Origin: Burkholderia sp. SRS-W-2-2016 | GTDB taxonomy: Bacteria > Pseudomonadota > Gammaproteobacteria > Burkholderiales > Burkholderiaceae | DNA: 64,000 bases | NCBI RefSeq assembly: GCF_001931485.1 | Contig: NZ_MSDV01000045.1 | Span: forward strand, 1 to 64,000 | Reading direction: 5' to 3' | Shown here: positions 48,920 through 57,968 of the stretch, piece after piece | How positions within the stretch are numbered: position 1 is the stretch's first letter | Layout: every line of letters begins with the position of its first letter | Notes under the pieces: model-generated | Databases searched by the model: none | Told to the model about the DNA's origin: nothing | What the model saw: only the letters and a program-made list of their open reading frames with translations | Program-made: the position numbers and the translations under genes

Positions 48920-50119
48920 TCACATCTTGACGACGTCGAGAACCGCTTTCTTGCCGTCCTTGAAGTCGTAAAGCGTAATGGCGCCCTCTTTCAAATCACC
49001 CTTGTCGTCGAACGCGATGTGGCCGATTACTCCGTTGTAGTCGGTCGACGGCATCGCGGCCAGTACCTTGGGCGCCTCGATCGAATTGGCGCGCTTCATT
49101 GCATCGACGATCACGTACACAGCGTCATACGTAAACGGCGCGTAAATCTGCACCGGTGTGTGGAAACGGTCCTCGTACTTCTTTTCGAAGTCCGCTCCCC
49201 TATCCATTCTGGAGAGCGCGAGTCCCGCCTCCGAACAGACCAGGTTTTGCACGGCGGTACCCGCCAGCTCACCTACCTTGTCGGTACACACACCGTCGCC
49301 GCCAAGGATTTTTGCCCTGATACCGAGCGCCGCCGCCTGCTTCGTAAACGGCCCGCCCGTCGCGTCCATGCCGCCGAACATGATGACGTCCGGCTGAACA
49401 CTCTTGATCTTCGTGAGGATGGCCCGGAAATCCGTGGCCTTGTCGGTGGTCGCCTCGCGCGCGACGATCTTCGCGCCGGCCGCTTCGACGGTCTTCGCGA
49501 ATTCGTCCGCGAGACCCTTGCCGTAGGCGGTCGCATCGTCCACCACCGCGATGCGTTTGGCGCCGAGCGCCTTGGTCGCGTAATTAGCGAGCGCCGGGCC
49601 CTGCTGCGCGTCGGTGGCGACCACCCGGTAGGTCGTCTTGAAACCCTGCTGCGTGTAGGCCGGATTGGTCGACGACGGCGAGATCTGCACGATGCTCGCA
49701 TCGCTATAGATCTTCGAGGCCGGAATCGACACGCCCGAGTTCAGATGGCCGATCACCGCGACCACATGATCGTCGACCAGCTTCTGCGCGACGCCGGTGC
49801 CCGTTTTCGGATCCGCCGCATCGTCCTGCGCGTCGAGCTGCAACTGAATCTTATGGCCGTCGATCGTCAGACCCTGCGCGTTGATCTCCTCGACCGCGAG
49901 GCGCGCGCCATTTTCATTGTCCTTGCCCAGATGCGCGATGCCGCCGGTCAACGGGGCCGCATGACCGATCTTCACGATAGTCGCTTCGCTCGCGGCAGCG
50001 ACCGGCGCCGAGGCCGCCGACGCGCCCGCACCCGCTTCGCCATCCGGTTTCTTGCCGCACGCAGTCAGCATCGCAACCGCGGCCGCGATGGACACGGCGT
50101 AAGCAAATTTGACTCGCAT
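48920..50119 (-). CDS. livJ: Branched-chain amino-acid-binding protein
   Basis: A 399-residue Leu/Ile/Val-type periplasmic binding protein. The N-terminus MRVKFAYAVSIAAAVAMLTAC has a lipobox-like LTAC, so a lipoprotein form is possible rather than the soluble LivJ of E. coli. IVKIGHAAPLTGGIAHLGKD, NGVSIPASKIYSD-like and MFGGMDATGGPFTKQAAALG segments are family-typical. Start fixed by GGGAGACC upstream. Exact ligand range (Leu/Ile/Val or other) unknown. Confidence 0.9.
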   Translation of the reverse strand: MRVKFAYAVSIAAAVAMLTACGKKPDGEAGAGASAASAPVAAASEATIVKIGHAAPLTGGIAHLGKDNENGARLAVEEINAQGLTIDGHKIQLQLDAQDDAADPKTGTGVAQKLVDDHVVAVIGHLNSGVSIPASKIYSDASIVQISPSSTNPAYTQQGFKTTYRVVATDAQQGPALANYATKALGAKRIAVVDDATAYGKGLADEFAKTVEAAGAKIVAREATTDKATDFRAILTKIKSVQPDVIMFGGMDATGGPFTKQAAALGIRAKILGGDGVCTDKVGELAGTAVQNLVCSEAGLALSRMDRGADFEKKYEDRFHTPVQIYAPFTYDAVYVIVDAMKRANSIEAPKVLAAMPSTDYNGVIGHIAFDDKGDLKEGAITLYDFKDGKKAVLDVVKM

Positions 50120-50185
50120 TAAATAAGGTCTCCCGCGCCTTGCAAAATCCACTGTTCAGGACCTTAAGGCCTTGAGAACGCGCGC

Positions 50186-50213
50186 ATTGTAACTCCAATT
50201 ATGCGACTGGCAA
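50186..50213 (-). promoter_or_regulatory. Predicted livJ promoter
   Basis: Minus strand TTGCCA (50213-50208), 16-base spacer, TACAAT (50191-50186), predicted start near 50179, leaving a 60-base 5' untranslated region before livJ. Confidence 0.6.
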
Positions 50214-50610
50214 TATTGTTGAAACGGCAGGGTTTTCCTGCATTGCAACCTCATTTTGAGAGCTAAATAGGTGAAAAAGCGCAACCTGGTTGCGATCCTT
50301 TTTCGTGCACCAGTTGCACCGGGCCAAAGCCTAGCGGCATCAAGTGTTGCCGGCGATCGCGCGAAATGCCGGATAGGCCTGGCTTTGCGTCGAACCCTCG
50401 CTTTAGCCTGCATTAGATAAAGCGCACTAATTCAGTGCATCATTAACTTGCCTGCGCGGATGAAACTCCTGAAAAATGGGGCCACATTACGGATAAACGA
50501 AAAAAGGCCGGATCGCGTTTCAAAAATAATTTGTGCGCGAGGTCGCTTATCTCGTTAAGTTCGTTCGATCTGGCACTTAATATTTGAGTGCGTTGCGACC
50601 GCCGAGCCAT
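50214..50610. other. Non-coding stretch between livJ and ispH
   Basis: AT-richer than average, no gene with a ribosome binding site. It includes a short inverted repeat GCACT-AATTC-AGTGC near 50428-50442. I see no further recognisable element until the ispH terminator. Confidence 0.35.
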
Positions 50611-50639
50611 AAAAAAAACGCACCCTGGGGTGCGTTTTT
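50611..50639. terminator. Terminator at the end of the ispH unit
   Basis: AACGCACCC (50617-50625) pairs with GGGTGCGTT (50628-50636), with eight A on the left and five T on the right; works in both directions, mainly for leftward ispH. Confidence 0.86.
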
Positions 50640-50661
50640 CTTACAACGAAGCTGTGGTGCG

Positions 50662-51621
50662 TCAGGCTGGCAGACCGAGTCCGCGCGGCAGCGGGAAGGC
50701 GATGTTTTCCTCGATGCCGTCGAGCGCGCGCACGTTGCGCACGCCGAGTTCGCGCAGCCGCGCGATCACGGCCTGTGCGAGCACTTCAGGTGCCGACGCG
50801 CCGGCGGTCACACCGATGCGGCGCTTGCCCTCGACCCACACCGGATCGATCTGATCGGGCGAATCGACCATGTAGGCCGGCACGCCGAGCTTTTCGGCCA
50901 GTTCGCGCAAGCGGTTCGAATTCGAGCTGTTCGGACTGCCGACGACGATCACGACATCGCACTGCGGCGCCATGAACTTCACCGCGTCCTGACGGTTCTG
51001 CGTCGCGTAGCAGATGTCCTGCTTTTTCGGCTCGCGGATAGACGGATACTTGGCCTTCAGCGCACCGATGATTTCGGCGGCGTCGTCGACCGACAGCGTG
51101 GTTTGCGTGACGAACGCGATGCGCTCGGGGTCGGCGAGCTGCAACGCCTGCACGTCCTCGATATCTTCGACGAGATGCATGCCCTGGGCCGCCTGCCCCA
51201 TCGTGCCTTCGACTTCCGGATGACCCTTGTGACCGATCATCACGATGTCGAAGCCGTCCTGGCGCATCTTCGCGACTTCGATATGAACCTTGGTGACGAG
51301 CGGACAGGTTGCGTCATAGACCCGCAACCCACGCGACTCCGCCTCCGAGCGCACGGCCTTCGACACGCCGTGCGCGCTGAAGATCACCGTGTTGCCGGCC
51401 GGCACTTCTTCGAGCCGCTCGATGAAGATCGCTCCCTTCTTGCGCAGGTCTTCGACCACATACACGTTGTGAACGATTTCGTGACGCACGTAGATCGGCG
51501 AGCCGTGCAGCTTGATGGCCCGCTCGACGATCTCGATTGCCCGGTCGACGCCGGCGCAGAATCCGCGTGGCTGGGCCAGCAGGATCTCCGCTTCGGCGAG
51601 AGTCGTATCCGCAATGCTCAT
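50662..51621 (-). CDS. ispH: 4-hydroxy-3-methylbut-2-enyl diphosphate reductase
   Basis: Iron-sulfur enzyme making IPP and DMAPP in the last step of the MEP isoprenoid pathway. The 319-residue protein has the three cluster cysteines in QPRGFCAGVDRAI (about 22), YDATCPLVTKVH (about 106) and DICYATQNRQDAV (about 207). HGVSKAVRSEAESRG and GSPNSSNSNRLRELA are also present. fkpB lies two bases upstream, the common fkpB-ispH pair. Confidence 0.96.
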   Translation of the reverse strand: MSIADTTLAEAEILLAQPRGFCAGVDRAIEIVERAIKLHGSPIYVRHEIVHNVYVVEDLRKKGAIFIERLEEVPAGNTVIFSAHGVSKAVRSEAESRGLRVYDATCPLVTKVHIEVAKMRQDGFDIVMIGHKGHPEVEGTMGQAAQGMHLVEDIEDVQALQLADPERIAFVTQTTLSVDDAAEIIGALKAKYPSIREPKKQDICYATQNRQDAVKFMAPQCDVVIVVGSPNSSNSNRLRELAEKLGVPAYMVDSPDQIDPVWVEGKRRIGVTAGASAPEVLAQAVIARLRELGVRNVRALDGIEENIAFPLPRGLGLPA

Positions 51622-51623
51622 GT

Positions 51624-52079
51624 TTACAGAATCCCGATGATTTTCACTTCAAACGCCAGCGCCTGGCCGGCAAGCGGGTGATTGAAATCGAACAGGGCCG
51701 ACGTTTCGCCGACTTCTTTCAGCACGCCGGCATAGCGTCCGCCGCCCGGGGCGTTGAATTCGACCAGATCGCCCGGCGAAAAATCCTCGCCGATCATGCT
51801 GTTCTCCCGCAACGTGGCGAGGGAAACACGCTGGATCAGTTCCGGATTGCGCGGCCCGAATGCCTGGCCCGGCGCTAGCTGAAAGGTCGAATGGTGACCC
51901 ACCTTCAAACCCAGCAAAATATCTTCCAGCGGTGGCGCCAGTTGACCGGCACCGAGTAGCAGCGTGGCCGGCTTGTCGTTAAACGTGTTGATCACTTCGG
52001 CGCCATCGGCAAGCGAAAGCCGGTAATGCAGCGTGACGTGTGAACCGGGTTTCACCTCGGAAATGTCGATGATGCTCAT
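51624..52079 (-). CDS. fkpB: FKBP-type peptidyl-prolyl isomerase (SlpA-like)
   Basis: A 151-residue isomerase/chaperone: VTLHYRLSLADGAEVINTF (FKBP core), LAPPLEDILLGLKVGHHSTF, the inserted-in-flap segment, and FNHPLAGQALAFEVKIIGI, the closing signature of SlyD/SlpA proteins. Lacks the His-rich tail of SlyD. Start at MSIIDISEV; an in-frame extension to 52145 is not conserved-looking. Co-transcribed with ispH. Confidence 0.92.
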   Translation of the reverse strand: MSIIDISEVKPGSHVTLHYRLSLADGAEVINTFNDKPATLLLGAGQLAPPLEDILLGLKVGHHSTFQLAPGQAFGPRNPELIQRVSLATLRENSMIGEDFSPGDLVEFNAPGGGRYAGVLKEVGETSALFDFNHPLAGQALAFEVKIIGIL

Positions 52080-52290
52080 GCAATGCTCGCTCAGTCGAAG
52101 CGCGCTGCACGCGTGCGCCGCGGGCGCAGTCGACGCGTGTGGCAAACCGTCGGGGTGCCGTGCGCAAAGCGTCTATTGTAAGCCACCTAGCGGGCGCCGG
52201 CTTGAGTCCGTCGCGCGCAAAAGGGGGCACGGTCCGGGCGGCACCGCGTGCCGGGCGGACCGCCAACCGGAAGCGGAGGACCTTGTATAT

Positions 52291-53196
52291 ATGGCAGATT
52301 TCGCCAGCACAATCGACGAAACCCCTGAGGCCGGCACGCGGCGACCGGCGCGGCGGCGCGGGAAAGGCGCGCGCGATGGCCCGGATCCGGCAGCGGCTGC
52401 GGGAGCGGCTGACGGAGCCGCCGCCCGCGCCCGGCCGCGGCTGCTGCGCGGCAAGTGGCATCGCAGCGACATGCCGCGCGAGCGGCTGATCAGCAAGGGC
52501 CCCAGCGTGCTGTCGGATACCGAAATGATCGCGCTCGTGTTGGGCTCCGGCCTGCCTGGCCACGACGTATTCAGGGTCGCGGGTGCGTTGCTGGAGCGCT
52601 TCGGCACACTGCGCGCGATGCTCGACGCGACCTACACGGATTTCGACGGGATCCGCGGCCTCGGTCCTGCTAAAAAAGCCCAGTTGCTCGCGATCATGGA
52701 AATGTCGCGCCGCTCGCTGGTCGACCGGATGCGCACCCGCGAGCTGCTGAACTCCCCGGAAACGGTCGAGAACTATCTGCGCCTGTTGATCGGCGGGCGG
52801 CCGCTGGAGGTGTTCGTGTCGCTGTTTCTCGACGCGCGGCATCGGCTGATCGATTGCGAGGAAAGCGCGCAGGGTTCGCTCACGCGGATGGCCGTATATC
52901 CGCGCGAAATCGTGCGGCGCGCGCTTGCCGCCAACGCGGCCAGCCTGATCGTCGCGCACAACCACCCGTCCGGCGCGTTGCAGCCGAGCGCCAGCGATTG
53001 CCGGCTGACGCAAACGCTGCGCGACGCGCTCGCGCTGGTCGATATCCAGTTGATCGATCATCTGGTGGTCAGCGCGGACGGCGTATACTCGTTCGCCCGC
53101 GCCGGCTGGCCGAAGCACCCGCATCAGCCAGCCGCGCCGCGGCAAGCCGAGGGGCCGCCGCGCAAGGCCGTGTCCGGTGTCGCAAATAAGGTTTGA
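52291..53196 (+). CDS. radC: RadC-family JAB-domain protein
   Basis: A 301-residue protein with an Ala/Arg-rich N-terminal leader (about 45 residues), a UPF0758 helical N-domain (KGPSVLSDTEMIALVLGSG, then a helix-hairpin-helix at FDGIRGLGPAKKAQLLA) and a JAMM domain. In the JAMM domain IVAHNHPSGALQPSASD supplies the H-x-H...D metal ligands. Its historical link to DNA repair is doubtful; molecular role unknown. GGAGGA lies 11 bases before the ATG. Divergent from fkpB. Confidence 0.92.
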   Translation: MADFASTIDETPEAGTRRPARRRGKGARDGPDPAAAAGAADGAAARARPRLLRGKWHRSDMPRERLISKGPSVLSDTEMIALVLGSGLPGHDVFRVAGALLERFGTLRAMLDATYTDFDGIRGLGPAKKAQLLAIMEMSRRSLVDRMRTRELLNSPETVENYLRLLIGGRPLEVFVSLFLDARHRLIDCEESAQGSLTRMAVYPREIVRRALAANAASLIVAHNHPSGALQPSASDCRLTQTLRDALALVDIQLIDHLVVSADGVYSFARAGWPKHPHQPAAPRQAEGPPRKAVSGVANKV

Positions 53197-53222
53197 TTTT
53201 TCGAGTTTTTTTCTGCTAGAAT
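53193..53222 (+). promoter_or_regulatory. Predicted rpmB promoter
   Basis: TTGATT (53193-53198), 18-base spacer, TAGAAT (53217-53222), overlapping the radC stop codon, with a GC-rich start region after it. Leaves a 160-base leader before rpmB. Confidence 0.6.
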
Positions 53223-53387
53223 CCCGGTTTGCCTATTTCCAACCCCCTGTTCCGAAGCCACTGAGGCGTTCCAAAAAGGTCAGGCGGCTGTAGTAGCGAG
53301 TACTTGCGGGACTCCACTTCAGTGCGGCTCTTTTCGGGAAACTTTCACGGCGTTCGAACTCAGAATTAGCGTATTAGGAGTGCTCTC

Positions 53388-53621
53388 ATGGCACGCGTAT
53401 GCCAAGTAACTGGGAAAGCGCCGATGAGCGGCAACAACGTTTCCCACGCGAACAACAAGACCAAGCGCCGGTTCCTGCCGAACCTGCAAAGCCGCCGTAT
53501 CTGGGTGGAAAGCGAAAACCGTTGGGTGCGTCTGCGTATCTCGAACGCCGGCCTGCGCCTGATCGACAAGAACGGTATTGACGCTGTGCTCGCAGATCTG
53601 CGCGCACGCGGCGAAGCCTAA
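53388..53621 (+). CDS. rpmB: 50S ribosomal protein L28
   Basis: A 77-residue basic protein beginning MARVCQVTGKAPMSGNNVSH, with NKTKRRFLPNLQ and RIWVESENRWVRLRIS, diagnostic of L28. Followed ten bases later by rpmG, the usual rpmBG pair. Confidence 0.97.
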   Translation: MARVCQVTGKAPMSGNNVSHANNKTKRRFLPNLQSRRIWVESENRWVRLRISNAGLRLIDKNGIDAVLADLRARGEA

Positions 53622-53631
53622 GGAGTAAATC

Positions 53632-53799
53632 ATGGCGAAAGGCGCACGCGACAAGATCAAGCTGGAATCGACCGCAGGCACGGGTCACTTCTACACGACC
53701 ACGAAGAACAAACGCAACATGCCGGAAAAGATGCTGATCAAGAAATTTGATCCGGTCATCCGCAAGCACGTTGACTACAAGGAAACCAAGATCAAGTAA
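53632..53799 (+). CDS. rpmG: 50S ribosomal protein L33
   Basis: A 55-residue protein: MAKGARDKIKLESTAGTGHF, YTTTKNKRNMPEKMLIKKFD and the ending KHVDYKETKIK are typical L33. Lacks the zinc-binding cysteine pairs (C-minus form), as in most proteobacteria. AAGGAGTAAATC precedes the start. Confidence 0.96.
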   Translation: MAKGARDKIKLESTAGTGHFYTTTKNKRNMPEKMLIKKFDPVIRKHVDYKETKIK

Positions 53800-53840
53800 T
53801 CTTGGATCTCCTCTAGCCTGACGAAGGCGAAGACATGCCG

Positions 53841-53870
53841 AAAAGCCTCGCATCCGTGCGAGGCTTTTTT
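53841..53870 (+). terminator. Terminator after rpmBG
   Basis: AGCCTCGCA (53844-53852) pairs with TGCGAGGCT (53857-53865), followed by T-rich sequence. Confidence 0.88.
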
Positions 53871-54036
53871 GTTTTTGCGCGTCGCTCGCGGCGGAAGCGC
53901 TGCCAGGCTCGCACGTTCGTCCTATTCCATTTGGCCAGCTTTCCCTCGCCGGCTCCGACGCGTATCCTTTGTCGTTTTCGCGGCGCGCCCCGGTTCGCGC
54001 GCCGTCATCGCAAAACGAAAGACGGAGATGTAGGCA

Positions 54037-55635
54037 ATGGAATTCGATGTGGCGATTGTCGGTAGCGGTCTGGCGGGTCTGAGCGTCGCGCTCAATCTCG
54101 CGCAGACCCGGCGGGTCGCGGTGATCGCCAAACGATCGCTGACCGAGGGCGCTAGCGACTGGGCGCAAGGCGGCATTGCCGCGGTACTCGACTCGGCGGA
54201 CAGCGTCGAAAATCACGTGCGCGACACGCTGATCGCGGGCGGTGGGTTGTGCGACGAGGCGGCCACGCGCTATATCGTCGAACATGGGCCCGCGGCGATC
54301 GAATGGCTGATCGAGCAAGGCGTGCCGTTTACGAAGGACGACGCCGCGGAACTCGGCTTTCACCTGACGCGCGAAGGCGGCCACAGTCATCGCCGGATCA
54401 TTCACGCGGCCGATGCGACCGGCCATGCGGTGGTCGCCACGTTGAGCGAAAAGGTGCGCCAGCACCCGAACATCACGCTGTTCGAAGACCATCACGCGAT
54501 CGACCTGATCACCTCCGAGCGCCTCGGCCTGCCCGGCCGCCGCTGCCACGGTCTGTACGCGCTCGAACTGCAAAGCGGCCGCACGGTGACGATCGAAGCG
54601 CCGCATACGGTGCTCGCCACTGGCGGCGCCGGCAAGGTCTATCTGTACACGACCAATCCCGACACCGCGACCGGCGACGGCATCGCGATGGCGTGGCGCG
54701 CCGGCTGCCGGGTGTCGAACATGGAATTCATCCAGTTCCACCCGACCTGCCTGTTCCATCCGTACGCGAAATCGTTCCTGATTTCGGAGGCGGTGCGCGG
54801 CGAAGGCGGCATCCTCAAGCTGCCCGACGGCACCCGCTTCATGCCGAATCACGACGAGCGCGCGGAGCTCGCGCCACGCGATATCGTCGCGCGCGCGATC
54901 GACTTCGAGATCAAGAAGCGCGGCATCGATTGCGTGTACCTCGACATCAGCCATCAGCCGGCCGAGTTCCTGCACGAGCATTTCCCGACGATTCTGGCCC
55001 GCTGCCTCGAATTCGGCATCGACATCACGAAAGAGCCGATCCCGGTCGTGCCGGCCGCGCACTACACGTGCGGCGGCGTCGTCACCGATCTCGCAGGTCG
55101 CACCGACCTGGCCGGCCTGTATGCGGTCGGCGAAACCTCGTGCACCGGCCTGCACGGCGCGAACCGACTTGCCAGCAACTCGTTGCTCGAATGCCTCGTG
55201 ATCGGCCGCTCGGCCGCGCAGGCGATCGAAGCGGAAGGCTTCGGCGCCGCGGTCGGCGCGCCGCTGCCCGCATGGGACGAAAGTCGCGTGTCCGATCCGG
55301 ACGAGGAAGTGGTGGTCGCGCACAACTGGGACGAACTGCGCCGGTTGATGTGGAATTACGTCGGCATCGTGCGCACCGACAAGCGGCTCGAACGCGCGAA
55401 GCACCGGCTGGCGCTGCTGCGCGACGAGATCCACGAGTACTACGCGAACTTCAAGGTGAGCCGCGATCTGCTGGAACTGCGCAACCTGGTCGACGTGGCT
55501 TCGCTGATCGTCGACGGCGCGAGCTCGCGGCGCGAGAGCCGCGGGCTGCATTTCAGCCGCGACTGGCCGGCTACGTTACCGAAGGCGCTGCCGACGGTGT
55601 TGTCGCCGGAATACGTGCGGAAGGCTGGCGTCTGA
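54037..55635 (+). CDS. nadB: L-aspartate oxidase
   Basis: FAD enzyme that oxidises aspartate to iminoaspartate, first step of de novo NAD synthesis with NadA. The 532-residue protein has the FAD motif VAIVGSGLAGLSVALNLA (about 5-22), then SDWAQGGIAAVLD. HTVLATGGAGKVYLYTTNP, EFIQFHPTCLFHP and YTCGGVVTDLAGRTDLAGLYAVGE with GLHGANRLASNSLLECLV are the L-aspartate oxidase signatures. Faces nadA-nadC across a terminator. Confidence 0.96.
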   Translation: MEFDVAIVGSGLAGLSVALNLAQTRRVAVIAKRSLTEGASDWAQGGIAAVLDSADSVENHVRDTLIAGGGLCDEAATRYIVEHGPAAIEWLIEQGVPFTKDDAAELGFHLTREGGHSHRRIIHAADATGHAVVATLSEKVRQHPNITLFEDHHAIDLITSERLGLPGRRCHGLYALELQSGRTVTIEAPHTVLATGGAGKVYLYTTNPDTATGDGIAMAWRAGCRVSNMEFIQFHPTCLFHPYAKSFLISEAVRGEGGILKLPDGTRFMPNHDERAELAPRDIVARAIDFEIKKRGIDCVYLDISHQPAEFLHEHFPTILARCLEFGIDITKEPIPVVPAAHYTCGGVVTDLAGRTDLAGLYAVGETSCTGLHGANRLASNSLLECLVIGRSAAQAIEAEGFGAAVGAPLPAWDESRVSDPDEEVVVAHNWDELRRLMWNYVGIVRTDKRLERAKHRLALLRDEIHEYYANFKVSRDLLELRNLVDVASLIVDGASSRRESRGLHFSRDWPATLPKALPTVLSPEYVRKAGV

Positions 55636-55665
55636 CCTGCGCTTGAAAAAGCAGTGCAAAAACGG

Positions 55666-55702
55666 CAAGGCCATCGCCGGATCGACTCCGGCGATGGCCT
55701 TG
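55666..55702. terminator. Bidirectional terminator between nadB and nadC
   Basis: AAGGCCATCGCCGG (55667-55680) pairs with CCGGCGATGGCCTT (55688-55701), a 14-base-pair stem, followed by GTTTTTT. Confidence 0.88.
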
Positions 55703-55767
55703 TTTTTTCCTTTGCAGCAACCGCAACCGCAACCGCGGACGCCGTCTCGCGCGCTAACGCAGCCGCG

Positions 55768-56697
55768 TCAAACGATCCGCATCGAGTAATCGGTCGCGCG
55801 CACGTCCTTGGTCAGCGCACCGATCGACACGCGATCGACGCCGGTCTCCGCAATCGTGCGCACGGTGTCGAAATTGACGCCGCCGGACACTTCGAGCACC
55901 GCCCGCCCGGCCGTGATCTTCACCGCGTCGCGCATCATGTCGAACGAGAAGTTGTCGAGCAGGATCGACTGCGCGCGATGCGCGAGCGCGATTTCCAGTT
56001 GCTCGATCGTCTCGACCTCGATCTGGATCGGCACGCCGGCATTCAACGCGAGCGCCGCGTCCATCGCCGCCCCGACCCCGCCGGCCGCGGCGATATGGTT
56101 TTCCTTGATCAGGATGCCGTCGTACAGCGCGAGCCGCTGGTTCGCGCCACCGCCCACGCGCACCGCGTACTTCTGCGCGAGCCGCAAACCGGGCAGGGTT
56201 TTGCGCGTATCGAGCACGCGTGTCTGCGTATGGGCGATCGCGTCGACATAGCGGCGCGTCGCGCTCGCTACGCCCGACAACAACTGCAGGAAGTTCATCG
56301 CGTTGCGCTCCGCGGTCAGCAGCGCGCGCACCGGCCCGCGCAGTTCGCAGACCGGCGTGTCCGCGCTCATCCGCTCACCTTCGCGATAACGCCATTGGAC
56401 CTCGATACGCGGATCGACCGCGCGCATCACCGCGTCGAACCACAGCACGCCGCACAACACCGCGTCCTCGCGCACGATGATGCGCGCGGCGCGCACATCG
56501 TCGGCGGGTACGAGCCGGCCGGTCTGATCGCCGCTGCCGACGTCTTCGGCCAGCGCATCCGCGACGTTGCGCGCGAGCGCCGCGTCGAACGCGGCGCCGT
56601 ATTGCGCGTGGATCTCCGCGAACAGCGGCGACACCGCGTGATGGACCGTTGCTCGTCCGCCCACCGCCGACTCCGGCGCCTTCTCCACCACCGTCAT
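55768..56697 (-). CDS. nadC: Nicotinate-nucleotide pyrophosphorylase (carboxylating)
   Basis: Converts quinolinate and PRPP to nicotinate mononucleotide. A 309-residue enzyme: ALAEDVGSGDQTGRLV, ERNAMNFLQLLSGVASATRRYV, LDTRKTLPGLRLAQKYAVRVGGGANQR (split here) and DGILIKENHIAAAGG are the QPRTase hallmarks, with LEVSGGVNFDTVRTIAETGVD at the end. The ATG shares one base with the nadA stop (TAATG), so the two are coupled. Confidence 0.95.
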   Translation of the reverse strand: MTVVEKAPESAVGGRATVHHAVSPLFAEIHAQYGAAFDAALARNVADALAEDVGSGDQTGRLVPADDVRAARIIVREDAVLCGVLWFDAVMRAVDPRIEVQWRYREGERMSADTPVCELRGPVRALLTAERNAMNFLQLLSGVASATRRYVDAIAHTQTRVLDTRKTLPGLRLAQKYAVRVGGGANQRLALYDGILIKENHIAAAGGVGAAMDAALALNAGVPIQIEVETIEQLEIALAHRAQSILLDNFSFDMMRDAVKITAGRAVLEVSGGVNFDTVRTIAETGVDRVSIGALTKDVRATDYSMRIV

Positions 56698-57836
56698 TAC
56701 GCTGCTCCCACGTTCGAATACAGTTGCGCGTCGCGCGCCAGATCGCCGCTCGCCTGCACGCGCTTCTTGTGACGCGCGGCGAAGTCGAGCATCCGATCGA
56801 TCGGCAAACGCGCGCGCTCGCCGATTGCACGGTCGACGAAAATCTCGTTGTGCCCGCGTTCGAGCACGTCGGCCAGATTCGCGAGGCCGTTCATCGCCAT
56901 CCACGGACAGTGCGCGCAGCTCTTGCAGGTCGCGCTGTTGCCGGCCGTCGGAGCGGCGATCAGGGTCTTGCCGGGAGCGGCGAGTTGCATCTTGTGCAGG
57001 ATGCCGAGGTCGGTTGCGACGATGAAATGCGTCGCGTCGAGCTTCTGCGCGGCATCGATCAGTTGCGTGGTCGAGCCGACCACGTCCGCCTGCGCGACCA
57101 CATTGGCCGGCGACTCCGGATGCACGAGCACCTTGGCGCCCGGATACTCGGCGCGCAGCAGATCGAGTTCGATGCCCTTGAATTCGTCGTGCACGAGGCA
57201 CGAGCCCTGCCACATCAGCATGTCCGCGCCGGTCTTGCCCTGGATGTAGCCGCCGAGATGGCGGTCCGGCGCCCAGATGATCTTTTCGCCGCGCGCATGC
57301 AGATCGGCAACGATCTCGAGTCCGATCGACGACGTCACCATCCAGTCCGCGCGCGCCTTCACGGCCGCGCTGGTGTTCGCGTACACGACCACCGTGCGGT
57401 CCGGATGCGCATCGCAAAAAGCCGAAAATTCATCGACCGGACAGCCGAGATCGAGCGAACAGGTCGCATCGAGATCCGGCATCAGAATGCGCTTGTCGGG
57501 ACTGAGGATTTTCGCGGTCTCGCCCATGAAGCGCACGCCTGCGACCACCAGCGTCTGCGCGTCGTGATCTCGGCCGAAGCGCGCCATTTCCAGCGAATCG
57601 GCCACGCAACCGCCGGTCTCGTCGGCGAGTTCCTGCAATTCGGCGTCGACGTAGTAATGCGCGACGAGCACCGCCTTCTCCCGCTTCAGTAACGCGCGGA
57701 TGCGCGCCTTCAGCGCCTGCTTCTCTTCCACCGACGGCATCTCGGGCACCTTCGCCCACGCCTGCCCGATTCCGCACGTCGTACCCTGTGCCTGAGGCCG
57801 GTCGTATTCGACGGTCCTGATCGCCTGCTGCTCCAT
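56697..57836 (-). CDS. nadA: Quinolinate synthase
   Basis: Iron-sulfur enzyme condensing iminoaspartate with dihydroxyacetone phosphate. It is 379 residues. AVLVAHYYVDAELQELADETGG, then VAGVRFMGETAKILSPDKRI. Cluster cysteines are likely in DATCSLDLGCP, the middle region, and the C-terminal CKSCAHCPWMAMN. Two adjacent ATG codons (57839 and 57836) lie near GAGGAG; the second has better spacing. Upstream in-frame codons to 57920 run into a terminator hairpin. Confidence 0.94.
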   Translation of the reverse strand: MEQQAIRTVEYDRPQAQGTTCGIGQAWAKVPEMPSVEEKQALKARIRALLKREKAVLVAHYYVDAELQELADETGGCVADSLEMARFGRDHDAQTLVVAGVRFMGETAKILSPDKRILMPDLDATCSLDLGCPVDEFSAFCDAHPDRTVVVYANTSAAVKARADWMVTSSIGLEIVADLHARGEKIIWAPDRHLGGYIQGKTGADMLMWQGSCLVHDEFKGIELDLLRAEYPGAKVLVHPESPANVVAQADVVGSTTQLIDAAQKLDATHFIVATDLGILHKMQLAAPGKTLIAAPTAGNSATCKSCAHCPWMAMNGLANLADVLERGHNEIFVDRAIGERARLPIDRMLDFAARHKKRVQASGDLARDAQLYSNVGAA

Positions 57837-57910
57837 CATCTCCTCTGCCCTCACCTGGCCGCCGCGGTTCGACGGTCGTGCTGCTTTCGTCCGACGATTT
57901 TCCGCGGCCC

Positions 57911-57945
57911 AAAAAAGCAAAACCCCGCCAACGCGGGGTTTTGTG
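57911..57945. terminator. Terminator after the desaturase gene
   Basis: CAAAACCCCGC (57918-57928) pairs with GCGGGGTTTTG (57933-57943), followed leftward by CTTTTTT. Ends the leftward desaturase transcript before the nadA promoter. Confidence 0.85.
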
Positions 57946-57968
57946 ACGTGCCGAAATTTTAATGGATT

